The position numbers and the translations under genes were made by a program. From Acidobacteriota bacterium (GTDB taxonomy: Bacteria > Acidobacteriota > Terriglobia > UBA7540), in assembly GCA_021827255.1 (NCBI GenBank), contig JAKAWO010000133.1, forward strand, positions 1 to 8,090: a stretch of DNA of 8,090 bases. Direction: 5' to 3'. A model generated the notes under the pieces. The model did not search any database. It was not told the DNA's origin and saw only the letters and a list, made by a program, of their open reading frames with translations. Shown here in pieces: positions 1 to 5,825 of this stretch. How positions within the stretch are numbered: the stretch's first letter is position 1; the number at the start of each line of letters is the position of its first letter.

Positions 1-39
1 AGTCTCGAAAGCCGGAAACGCGATGGCTGCGCTACGCGG

Positions 40-1434
40 TTACTTTTCGACTTTGGCCATCAGCTCGACGAATTTCTGCTCGCGTTCTTTTTGGTTGAGG
101 CCCAAGTGTTTTTCGAGGACCTGCGTGGTATTCATCGAGCAGAACTTGGGGCCGCACATCGAGCAGAAGGCGGCGTCCTTGTAGTACTCATCGGCCAGGG
201 TTTCGTCGTGCATGGAGCGAGCCGCCTCCGGATCAAGCGACAGCTCGAACTGCTTGTTCCAGTCGAAAAGGAATCGCGCGTAGGAGAGCGCATCGTCGCG
301 GTCCCGCGCCCCGGGGCGGTGACGAGCTACGTCGGCGGCGTGGGCGGCGATCTTATAGGCGATGATGCCCTGCCGCACATCGTCCCGGTTGGGCAGGCCG
401 AGGTGCTCCTTGGGCGTGACGTAGCAGAGCATGGCCGCGCCGTGCCAGCCGATCATCGCCGCCCCGATGGCCGACGTGATGTGATCGTAGCCGGGGGCGA
501 TATCCGTGACCAGTGGGCCGAGCGTATAGAACGGCGCCTCGCGGCAAATCTCAGCTTCCATGTCCACTTGCAGCTTGATCTGGTCCATCGGGATATGCCC
601 CGGGCCTTCGATCATCACCTGGACGTCGTATTCCCAGGCTTTTCGCGTCAGTTCGCCCAGCGTCCGCAGCTCGGCGAACTGGGCCTCGTCGCTGGCATCG
701 GCGATCGAGCCAGGCCGCAAGCCGTCACCCAGGGAAAAGGAAACGTCATATTTCTGGAGGATATTGCAGATGTCCTCGAAGTGGGTGTAGAGGAAGTTTT
801 CCTGGTCGTTCTCAACACACCACTCGGCCATGATGGCCCCGCCACGGCTGACGATGCCGGTGATGCGCTTGCGCGTGAGGGGAATGTGGTCGCGAAGGAC
901 GCCGGCGTGGATGGTCATGTAATCCACGCCCTGCTCGGCCTGCTCTTCAATCACCTCGAGCATCAGTTTCGGGGTCAGATCGCGAACCCGAGGAACGCGA
1001 GCGATGGCTTCGTAAATCGGCACGGTGCCGATGGGAACAGGACTGTGGCGGAGGATCGCCTCGCGAATCTGGTGGATGTCACCGCCGGTCGAGAGGTCCA
1101 TGACCGTGTCCGCGCCAAAGTGAACGGACGTGTGCAGCTTGTCGAGTTCCTGTTCGATGTTCGAGGTGGTCGAGGAATTGCCGATGTTGGCGTTGATCTT
1201 GCACGTTGCCGCCACGCCGATCGCCATCGGCTCAAGCTCGATGTGACGGATGTTCGCTGGAATAATCATCCGTCCGCGAGCCACCTCGTTGCGGATGGTT
1301 TCTGGCGAAAGGCTTTCCCGCTTCGCTACATAGTCCATCTCTTCGGTGATCCCGCCTTGGCGGGCGTAATGCATTTGGGTGACGACGGGGCCGCGGCGCC
1401 TGGCAACCCATTCCTTGCGAATCGGAAGCAACAT
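40..1434 (-). CDS. thiC: Phosphomethylpyrimidine synthase ThiC (short form)
   Basis: ThiC is a non-canonical radical SAM enzyme. It rearranges aminoimidazole ribotide (from purine synthesis) into hydroxymethylpyrimidine phosphate, the pyrimidine half of thiamine, in the cytoplasm. The 464-residue protein shows family signatures throughout: VTQMHYARQG near residues 18-27, MIIPANIRH at 56-64, KINANIGNSS at 79-88, MDLSTGGD at 112-119, GDGLRPG at 236-242 and EGPGHIPMDQ at 276-285. The C-terminal cluster motif is C424-X2-C427-X4-C432, which holds the [4Fe-4S] cluster. The length fits the short class without the N-terminal extension of the roughly 630-residue E. coli enzyme. The ATG at 1434 is preceded by GGGAG eight bases upstream, and residues before the HYAR motif still look family-like, so this start is preferred over Met21. 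The gene is last in the minus-strand run, 175 bases after the DUF2203 gene. No other thi gene and no clear TPP riboswitch are visible. Confidence 0.97.
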   Translation of the reverse strand: MLLPIRKEWVARRRGPVVTQMHYARQGGITEEMDYVAKRESLSPETIRNEVARGRMIIPANIRHIELEPMAIGVAATCKINANIGNSSTTSNIEQELDKLHTSVHFGADTVMDLSTGGDIHQIREAILRHSPVPIGTVPIYEAIARVPRVRDLTPKLMLEVIEEQAEQGVDYMTIHAGVLRDHIPLTRKRITGIVSRGGAIMAEWCVENDQENFLYTHFEDICNILQKYDVSFSLGDGLRPGSIADASDEAQFAELRTLGELTRKAWEYDVQVMIEGPGHIPMDQIKLQVDMEAEICREAPFYTLGPLVTDIAPGYDHITSAIGAAMIGWHGAAMLCYVTPKEHLGLPNRDDVRQGIIAYKIAAHAADVARHRPGARDRDDALSYARFLFDWNKQFELSLDPEAARSMHDETLADEYYKDAAFCSMCGPKFCSMNTTQVLEKHLGLNQKEREQKFVELMAKVEK

Positions 1435-1609
1435 CGTTTCTTCTCCCTCGAGCGGCTCGGCAGGTCCCTATTATTCCGCTGTCTGAGAGTTTACCTCTGC
1501 GTCGAACATGGCGCAACGCACGGCGCACGTTCACCGCGCGACGAGGCGGCGTTGAGCGCTCGGGCAAGGATAACCGCTTCGGTCGCTCCTCGCTCCGGCT
1601 TGCCCCACT
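1435..1609 (-). other. Intergenic leader between the DUF2203 gene and thiC
   Basis: This 175-base gap should hold the thiC 5' leader. Read on the minus strand, I do not find the paired TPP-aptamer signatures (CTGAGA followed by ACCTGATCTGG and an AATGCCAGCG-like segment). A short inverted repeat, CGAGC/GCTCG, lies about 15-25 bases before the start codon, but its loop is too tight for a convincing hairpin. No convincing sigma70 promoter is visible. The gap is longer than the others in the run, which leaves room for an independent thiC promoter. Confidence 0.5.
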
Positions 1610-2050
1610 CTACTGTACCCGGCGCGGCGGTTCGTTCGACTTCCCATCGTCCAGTGGCTTGCGGCCAGCAAACCCTTCTTCCAGGCCGTGCCACCAACCA
1701 ATGCGGTTCTCGCCCAACTTCCAGCAGAGGAATGCCTCCCGCCCTTCGATCAGGCTCGGAAAGTCCACCAGGCCCTCGTCCAGATCCTTCACCACGCAGC
1801 CATTCTCTTGAATCCTGGCAATCGTTTCCGTGATTCGCGCCGTGGCCCGCTCGGAGGCTTCCTTCTTCTTAGCCAGTTCAGCAAAAGGGGGCAGGGACCC
1901 TCCCAGCGCCATAATGCGGGCGGACGCCAGAGCCAACTCTTCTCGCAAGACCTCCAGCTTCTTCTTTTCGCCGCGAGCTTCGACAAGAAACGCCTCAATC
2001 AAAGGCAAGAGCTCTTCCGCCTCATGACGGCTAAAGTGTCTTTCTCCCAT
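1610..2050 (-). CDS. DUF2203 family protein
   Basis: A 146-residue soluble protein that I assign to DUF2203, a family of unknown function. The N-terminus (HFSRHEAEELLPLIEAF, residues 5-21) matches the usual opening, in which an FT/FS.xEAxxLLP helix precedes a long charged helix. Residues 22-82 are strongly helical and charged, probably a coiled coil or helical hairpin. The conserved C-terminal block is clear: VVKDLDEGLVDFP at 86-98, FLCWKLGE at 107-114, and WWHGLEEGFAGRKPLD at 119-134. The reading frame stays open 61 codons further upstream, but that part is Arg/Ala-rich, low in complexity and unlike the family. The ATG at 2050, just before the family N-terminus, is therefore chosen, although its Shine-Dalgarno is weak. 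It lies 157 bases after the SDR gene on the same strand. Context gives no functional clue. Confidence 0.85.
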   Translation of the reverse strand: MGERHFSRHEAEELLPLIEAFLVEARGEKKKLEVLREELALASARIMALGGSLPPFAELAKKKEASERATARITETIARIQENGCVVKDLDEGLVDFPSLIEGREAFLCWKLGENRIGWWHGLEEGFAGRKPLDDGKSNEPPRRVQ

Positions 2051-2207
2051 GGTTAACCCGCGAGCCGCCTGCGCTCCTTCGCTTTCGCCCCGCCGCGCCG
2101 GTCGAGCTCCATCGCGCCTATTCAGGGAGAGGATACCAGGACGCCGCGCCGCCCTGGCCAGCGTGGCTCGCCCCATTCTGCGCTCTGTCGCCAGGCGGCG
2201 CAAAGAG

Positions 2208-2966
2208 CTATTGTGCCGTCCATCCCCCGTCAATCAGGATATCTGTCCCCGTGATGAACGCCGCTTCCTCGGAGCACAGATAAAGGGCCAAATGGCCGAT
2301 CTCCTCCACGCGCCCCCAGCGGCCCACCGGAATTCGGGAAATAAATTGCTGATTGATCTCGGGCTGATGCATCAGCTCGGTGTTCATCTCAGTGGCGAAA
2401 GGTCCGGGGCTGATGGCGTTGACCGTAATGCCATCACCCGCCAGCTCGAGGGCTAGGCCGCGGGTCAAACCGAGCAATCCCGCCTTGCTGGCCGAATAGG
2501 GCGCGCGCCCAGGCAGCGAAACCCAGCTCATGATTGACGTCAGGTTGATAATGCGGCCGTAGCCCTGGCCTTTCATGTGCGGCACAAACGACCGGCACAT
2601 CAGGAACACGCTCGTCAGGTTGGTGTCCTGAACGCGGCGCCATTCTTCCAGCGTAAAATCCACCAATGGCTTGCGCACGTTCACACCAGCGTTGTTGATC
2701 AGAATGTGGACGCTGCCGAACGCTTCCATCACCTCTCGCTCGACCCTCCGCACTTGCTCTTCTTGGGCGACGTCGGCTTGAAACACGTGCGCCTGTCCGG
2801 CCACCTTCTTTACGGCCTCGGCGGCTTCCTCCAACTTGGCCCGGTCGCGGGAAACCAGGGCCACCCTCGCGCCCGCGGCGCCAAGCGCCAGCGCCATAGC
2901 TTTGCCAAGGCCGCGGCTTGCCCCCGTAATCACCGCTGCTTTGCCCTCCAGCTTCTTCTCGCTCAT
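2208..2966 (-). CDS. Short-chain dehydrogenase/reductase (SDR), substrate unknown
   Basis: A 252-residue classical SDR oxidoreductase, a typical length for the family. The nucleotide-binding motif TGASRGLG is at residues 14-21, and Asp65-Val66 follows the third strand. NNAG is at 91-94. The catalytic set is Asn116, Ser144, Tyr157 and Lys161 (YSASK). The end, GTDILIDGGW, is characteristic. Arg40 after the second strand (SRDR) hints at NADP(H) preference, which is an inference. The closest named types by general look are gluconate 5-dehydrogenase/2-deoxygluconate 3-dehydrogenase and FabG-like reductases; sequence alone cannot decide. The frame stays open to 3086, overlapping nadA, but those first 40 residues are basic and not SDR-like, so the ATG at 2966, just before the Rossmann fold, is preferred. 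It lies 77 bases after nadA, so the two may be co-transcribed. It has no evident link to NAD synthesis. Confidence 0.95.
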   Translation of the reverse strand: MSEKKLEGKAAVITGASRGLGKAMALALGAAGARVALVSRDRAKLEEAAEAVKKVAGQAHVFQADVAQEEQVRRVEREVMEAFGSVHILINNAGVNVRKPLVDFTLEEWRRVQDTNLTSVFLMCRSFVPHMKGQGYGRIINLTSIMSWVSLPGRAPYSASKAGLLGLTRGLALELAGDGITVNAISPGPFATEMNTELMHQPEINQQFISRIPVGRWGRVEEIGHLALYLCSEEAAFITGTDILIDGGWTAQ

Positions 2967-3043
2967 AGTTCTTTTCTTGTGGGTGCGCGATCGGGAGCCC
3001 TCGGTCGGCGCGTCAGTCGCCCGCAGACGCGGAGTCAAAGTCA

Positions 3044-4138
3044 CTAATGGATCTCGAGCATGCGGCCTAGTGCGGCATGAGCCCAAGCACGGGTTTCACT
3101 GTCCACCTTCACGCGGTTCACAACGCGGCCCGCCACAAGGTTTTCAAGGGTCCACGCGAGGTGCTGAGGCGAGATCCGGTACATGGTGCTGCACAGGCAG
3201 CCACAATCGTCGAGCGAGATCACCCGCCGGTCGGGGTGCTCCTGCGCAAGGCGGTTGACCAAATGAATCTCGGTTGCTATGGCCCACTGGCTTCCCGGAG
3301 GAGATTCGGTCACCCGCCGGATGATGAATTCGGTAGAGCCCACCTCATCGGCCAGTTGGCAGACGTCCCACCGGCACTCCGGATGGGCAATCACGCGAAT
3401 GCCGGGATGGGCGTGGCGAACTTTTTCGACCTGCTGCGGAAGGAATCGCAGATGAACCGAACAATGACCTTTCCACAGGATCACCTTGGCTTGGCGAATC
3501 TGTTCGTCGCTCAGCCCGCCCGATTCCTGACGCGGGTCCCACACCACCAACTGCTCGAACGGGATGCCCATCGCGTAACCCGTGTTCCGGCCCAGATGCT
3601 CGTCAGGCAGGAAAAGCCCTTTTTCGCCCTGCGCCAGCGCCCACTCCATGACCTTGCGCGCATTCGAGGAAGTGCAGACTGAGCCGCCTCGCCGCCCGAC
3701 GAAGGCCTTGATGGCCGCCGTGGAGTTAATGTAGGTGACTGGAACAATCTTCGCTGGCGTCGCTCGCGCCAGCTCATCCCAGGCGACTTCCACTTGTTCG
3801 AGCTCCGCCATGTCGGCCATGGAGCAGCCGGCATTCATGTCGGGAAGGATCACGATTTGGCGCTCCGCCCGTAGGATATCGGCTGCCTCCGCCATAAAGT
3901 GAACCCCGCAGAAGACGATATAATCTGCCTGCTTGCGGCTCGCCGCCAGTTGCGACAGCTTGAGCGAATCCCCGCGGTAATCTGCGAACTTAATCACTTC
4001 ATCGCGCTGATAGTGGTGGCCCAGGATCACCAGCCGCGCTCCGAGCGTTCTCTTGGCGCGCGCGATGCGTTCGTCGAGCTCCTGGTCGGATAGCTCAACG
4101 TAATTCTCCAGGGTTGGTAAGGATACCGTTGTCGCCAT
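3044..4138 (-). CDS. nadA: Quinolinate synthase NadA
   Basis: NadA condenses iminoaspartate with dihydroxyacetone phosphate to give quinolinate, the first ring compound in de novo NAD synthesis. The 364-residue protein matches the longer, Bacillus-type class. It shows LGHHYQRDEV at 39-48, GDSLKLSQ at 56-63, FCGVHFMAEAA at 76-86, PDMNAGCSMAD at 99-109, INSTAAIKA at 137-145, CTSSNA at 155-160 and FLPDEHLGRNT at 176-186. By the family pattern the three [4Fe-4S] ligands should be Cys105, Cys226 (WKGHCSVH) and Cys316 (CGCLCSTMYRI). Their spacing of 121 and 90 residues agrees with my recollection of the B. subtilis enzyme. Cys312 and Cys314 beside Cys316 resemble the redox-sensitive CXXC neighbourhood known in the family. 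The ATG at 4138 has AAGAG close upstream. The partners nadB and nadC are absent from the window. moaA lies 63 bases upstream on the same strand. Confidence 0.97.
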   Translation of the reverse strand: MATTVSLPTLENYVELSDQELDERIARAKRTLGARLVILGHHYQRDEVIKFADYRGDSLKLSQLAASRKQADYIVFCGVHFMAEAADILRAERQIVILPDMNAGCSMADMAELEQVEVAWDELARATPAKIVPVTYINSTAAIKAFVGRRGGSVCTSSNARKVMEWALAQGEKGLFLPDEHLGRNTGYAMGIPFEQLVVWDPRQESGGLSDEQIRQAKVILWKGHCSVHLRFLPQQVEKVRHAHPGIRVIAHPECRWDVCQLADEVGSTEFIIRRVTESPPGSQWAIATEIHLVNRLAQEHPDRRVISLDDCGCLCSTMYRISPQHLAWTLENLVAGRVVNRVKVDSETRAWAHAALGRMLEIH

Positions 4139-4201
4139 GCTCTTATTCTAAGCCCGATGGTCAGCGGGTGTCATCGAACCTGAGAGGCGCCATGCCGCGC
4201 G

Positions 4202-5233
4202 CTACCCTCCCAGAACGATCATTTCCATCTTTGGACGGTTTTGCGGCTCATAGCCGGTGCCGGAACTGATCGCCTCGCGCCTCTCCTCCGAATAGCGATC
4301 CGTCCTTTTCCGCCAAATCACGGCGATCCTCTCCATCAACTCGTCGTTGGTCGAGCCGCCTCGCATCAGCGATTTCAAGTCATATCCCGACGGTGAGAAC
4401 AGGCAAGTGACAAGCTGTCCGTCGGCTGTGAGCCGGGCGCGGTCGCACTCCCGGCAGAACGGTTCCGTCACGGACGCGATGACGCCCAGTTTGCCACGAC
4501 CGTCCGCAAACCTGTAATCCACAGCCGGCGCGCTCGCATCCGTCCGCTTGGCTTCTCGGAGCGGATAGCGGGCGGCCACTGCTTGGAGGATTTCCTTTTT
4601 GGAAACCACCTTGTCCAACTGCCAGTGGTTCGAATTTCCTGCGTCCATGTATTCAATGTAGCGGATCGTAAAGCCATGGTCCCGCGAAAATTCCGCCAGC
4701 GGCAAGATCTCGTCGTCATTCACCCCGCGCTCGATCACCGCATTGATTTTGATGGGGTGAAAGCCGCACCGCTGGGCGGCTCGCAGGCCCGCGAGAACGT
4801 CGGAAAGCTCGCCACGCTGGCTGATGCGCTTGAATTTCTCAGGGTCTAGCGTGTCGAGGCTGACGTTGATCCTTGCGAGCCCCGCTGCCCGCAACGGCGG
4901 CGCCTGTTCGGCGAGCAGAGCCCCGTTCGTAGTAAGGGAAAGGTCCTTGACCCCTGGCAGTGCCGCGATCCCTTTCACCAGAATTTCCAATTGCTTGCGG
5001 ACTAACGGCTCGCCCCCGGTAATCCGGATCTTCTCCGCGCCCAACCGAACAAACAGCCCAGTAAGACGAAGAATTTCCTCATAAGAGAGCAGTTCGCGCC
5101 GTTCAACCCACTTGTACTTGTTGAGCGGCATACAGTAAGTGCAGCGGAAATTGCACCGATCGGTGACGGAAATTCGCAGGTCCTTCAACCCTCGCCCAAA
5201 GGCGTCCTTGGCCATGGCTGCTCGCGCGCTCAC
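4202..5233 (-). CDS. moaA: GTP 3',8-cyclase MoaA (molybdenum cofactor, radical SAM)
   Basis: MoaA carries out the first step of molybdopterin synthesis, converting GTP to 3',8-cyclo-dihydro-GTP for MoaC. The 343-residue protein has the radical SAM cluster C27-X3-C31-X2-C34 (RCNFRCTYCMP), GGEP at 73-76 for SAM binding, and TTNG at 101-104. INVSLDTLD follows at 122-130 and the RYIEYMD motif at 191-197. The second, substrate-binding [4Fe-4S] cluster is C260-X2-C263-X13-C277 (FCRECDRARLTADG). The protein ends in Gly-Gly, the mobile tail required for MoaA activity. The start is GTG at 5233: GGAGGG lies three bases upstream, whereas the in-frame ATG at 5215 has no well-placed ribosome binding site and starts only six residues later. 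No other moa or moe gene is present. It is divergent from the PilZ gene, with 88 bases between the starts, and nadA follows on the same strand. Confidence 0.97.
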   Translation of the reverse strand: MSARAAMAKDAFGRGLKDLRISVTDRCNFRCTYCMPLNKYKWVERRELLSYEEILRLTGLFVRLGAEKIRITGGEPLVRKQLEILVKGIAALPGVKDLSLTTNGALLAEQAPPLRAAGLARINVSLDTLDPEKFKRISQRGELSDVLAGLRAAQRCGFHPIKINAVIERGVNDDEILPLAEFSRDHGFTIRYIEYMDAGNSNHWQLDKVVSKKEILQAVAARYPLREAKRTDASAPAVDYRFADGRGKLGVIASVTEPFCRECDRARLTADGQLVTCLFSPSGYDLKSLMRGGSTNDELMERIAVIWRKRTDRYSEERREAISSGTGYEPQNRPKMEMIVLGG

Positions 5234-5236
5234 TGG

Positions 5237-5242
5237 CCCTCC
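5237..5242 (-). promoter_or_regulatory. Shine-Dalgarno deciding the GTG start of moaA
   Basis: On the minus strand this reads GGAGGG, ending three bases before the GTG at 5233. It would be too far (about 21 bases) from the alternative ATG at 5215, so it favours the GTG start. Confidence 0.65.
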
Positions 5243-5286
5243 ACCACTTCGCTGTTATCTACAGAGTCAACTCGCTGCGATCCGCC

Positions 5287-5315
5287 TTGCATCTATGGCC
5301 CCCAAGTTATATATT
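5287..5315 (+). promoter_or_regulatory. Candidate sigma70 promoter for the PilZ gene
   Basis: TTGCAT (5287-5292) and TATATT (5310-5315) are separated by exactly 17 bases. The -10 box matches the consensus at five of six positions and the -35 at three of six. Start of transcription would fall about seven bases after the -10, at about 5322, which is the A of the PilZ ATG. There is no Shine-Dalgarno before that ATG, so a leaderless message is plausible. On the opposite strand the same AT-rich patch reads TATAAC, a possible -10 for moaA with only a weak -35. The promoter is inferred by eye. Confidence 0.45.
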
Positions 5316-5321
5316 CAGCTT

Positions 5322-5663
5322 ATGTCTCAGCGAAGAAATGTTCCACGGTATCTGTACGGCGGCAATGGCGAACTCTCGCCTCTCCCTGCGGGCAGCTCGG
5401 CTGAGGTGACCGTGATCTCCATCGGCCTCGGCGGTTGCAGGCTTCAGGGACCCGAGCTCCCCTCGCCCGGGGAAAACTGCGGGCTCAAGCTCGAGTGGCG
5501 GGGCAAAGAATTTGAGGCGATCGGCCAAGTCGCCTGGAAAGGCAGGGACAATACCGCCGGCCTCAAGTTTAATTCGGTCCCCGACAACAGCTTGGAGACC
5601 CTCCGAGAACTTTGCGCCAATCTGCGTTTGGAGCCTCCCAGCGGCACACCAGCCAACTACTAG
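5322..5663 (+). CDS. Single-domain PilZ protein
   Basis: A small soluble protein (113 residues) made of one PilZ domain, the fold that usually senses cyclic di-GMP and alters motility, secretion or polysaccharide systems through a partner. The first c-di-GMP motif, RxxxR, is present as R5-N-V-P-R9. The second, normally (D/N)xSxxG, sits in SIGLGGCRL (33-41). Aligned to the usual DISLGGC, the Asp has become Ser33 and the Ser has become Gly35. Beta strands typical of the barrel follow (LKLEWRGKEFEAIGQVAW and the AGLKF strand), then a C-terminal helix (SLETLRELCANL). The frame is open upstream to 5139, but that part overlaps moaA antisense, so the start is taken at ATG 5322 just before RxxxR; ATG 5295 is the alternative. 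It is the only plus-strand gene, and no partner is evident nearby. Confidence 0.8.
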   Translation: MSQRRNVPRYLYGGNGELSPLPAGSSAEVTVISIGLGGCRLQGPELPSPGENCGLKLEWRGKEFEAIGQVAWKGRDNTAGLKFNSVPDNSLETLRELCANLRLEPPSGTPANY

Positions 5664-5768
5664 GCATTATACTACGGAGGCTATTTTGAGAGACCAGAAG
5701 ACATGTCAACGGCCTAGCGCCCGTCGAACCGGAAGCCTGCCCCGCTCCCTTGAATGCTTCGGTCTTTA
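5664..5768 (+). other. Short gap between the PilZ gene and the terminator, with a possible small ORF or RNA
   Basis: The stretch holds TATACT (5668-5673, -10-like) and GGAGG (5676-5680). Five bases after GGAGG, a TTG at 5686 opens a 27-codon frame that stops with TAA at 5767-5769, directly before the terminator hairpin. The predicted peptide is basic, with two cysteines (one at residue 7 and one near the C-terminus), and has no recognisable family. The -35 position is poor. This could be a small ORF, the 3' end of the PilZ mRNA, or chance. It is not called as a gene. Confidence 0.25.
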
Positions 5769-5807
5769 AAAGCAAAGGGCCGCACTCGTAGTGCGGCCCC
5801 CGTTTTT
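5769..5807. terminator. Bidirectional intrinsic terminator
   Basis: A perfect 10-base-pair GC-rich stem, GGGCCGCACT (5777-5786) with AGTGCGGCCC (5790-5799) and a 3-base CGT loop. On the plus strand it is followed, after a short gap, by TTTTT (5803-5807) and would end the PilZ transcript. On the minus strand the same stem is followed by TTTGCTTTTA and would end the radical SAM gene, whose stop codon is at 5826-5828. It therefore serves a convergent gene pair. Confidence 0.88.
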
Positions 5808-5825
5808 CCACAAGACAGCTTGCGA

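Noticed and set aside
1480..1495. CTGAGAGTTTACC on the plus strand, resembling the start of a TPP riboswitch
   Set aside because: It is on the strand opposite to thiC, and the required downstream ACCTGATCTGG-type segment is missing.
91..1833. Very long plus-strand open frame (580 codons) across thiC
   Set aside because: It is antisense to thiC, and its translation has no family resemblance. Long antisense frames are common in GC-rich genes. ThiC motifs run the length of the minus strand.
2188..2210. Imperfect GC-rich inverted repeat at the end of the SDR gene as a terminator
   Set aside because: The stem has mismatches, overlaps the stop codon and lacks a T-tract on the minus strand.
2051..2233. 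61-residue upstream extension of the DUF2203 frame
   Set aside because: It is Arg/Ala-rich with no family match, and it overlaps the 3' end of the SDR gene. The family N-terminus begins at ATG 2050.
2967..3086. 40-residue upstream extension of the SDR
   Set aside because: It is basic and low in complexity and overlaps the nadA 3' end. The Rossmann fold starts just after ATG 2966.
5139..5321. 61-residue upstream extension of the PilZ frame
   Set aside because: It overlaps the 5' end of moaA on the opposite strand and is not PilZ-like. The RxxxR motif begins right after ATG 5322.
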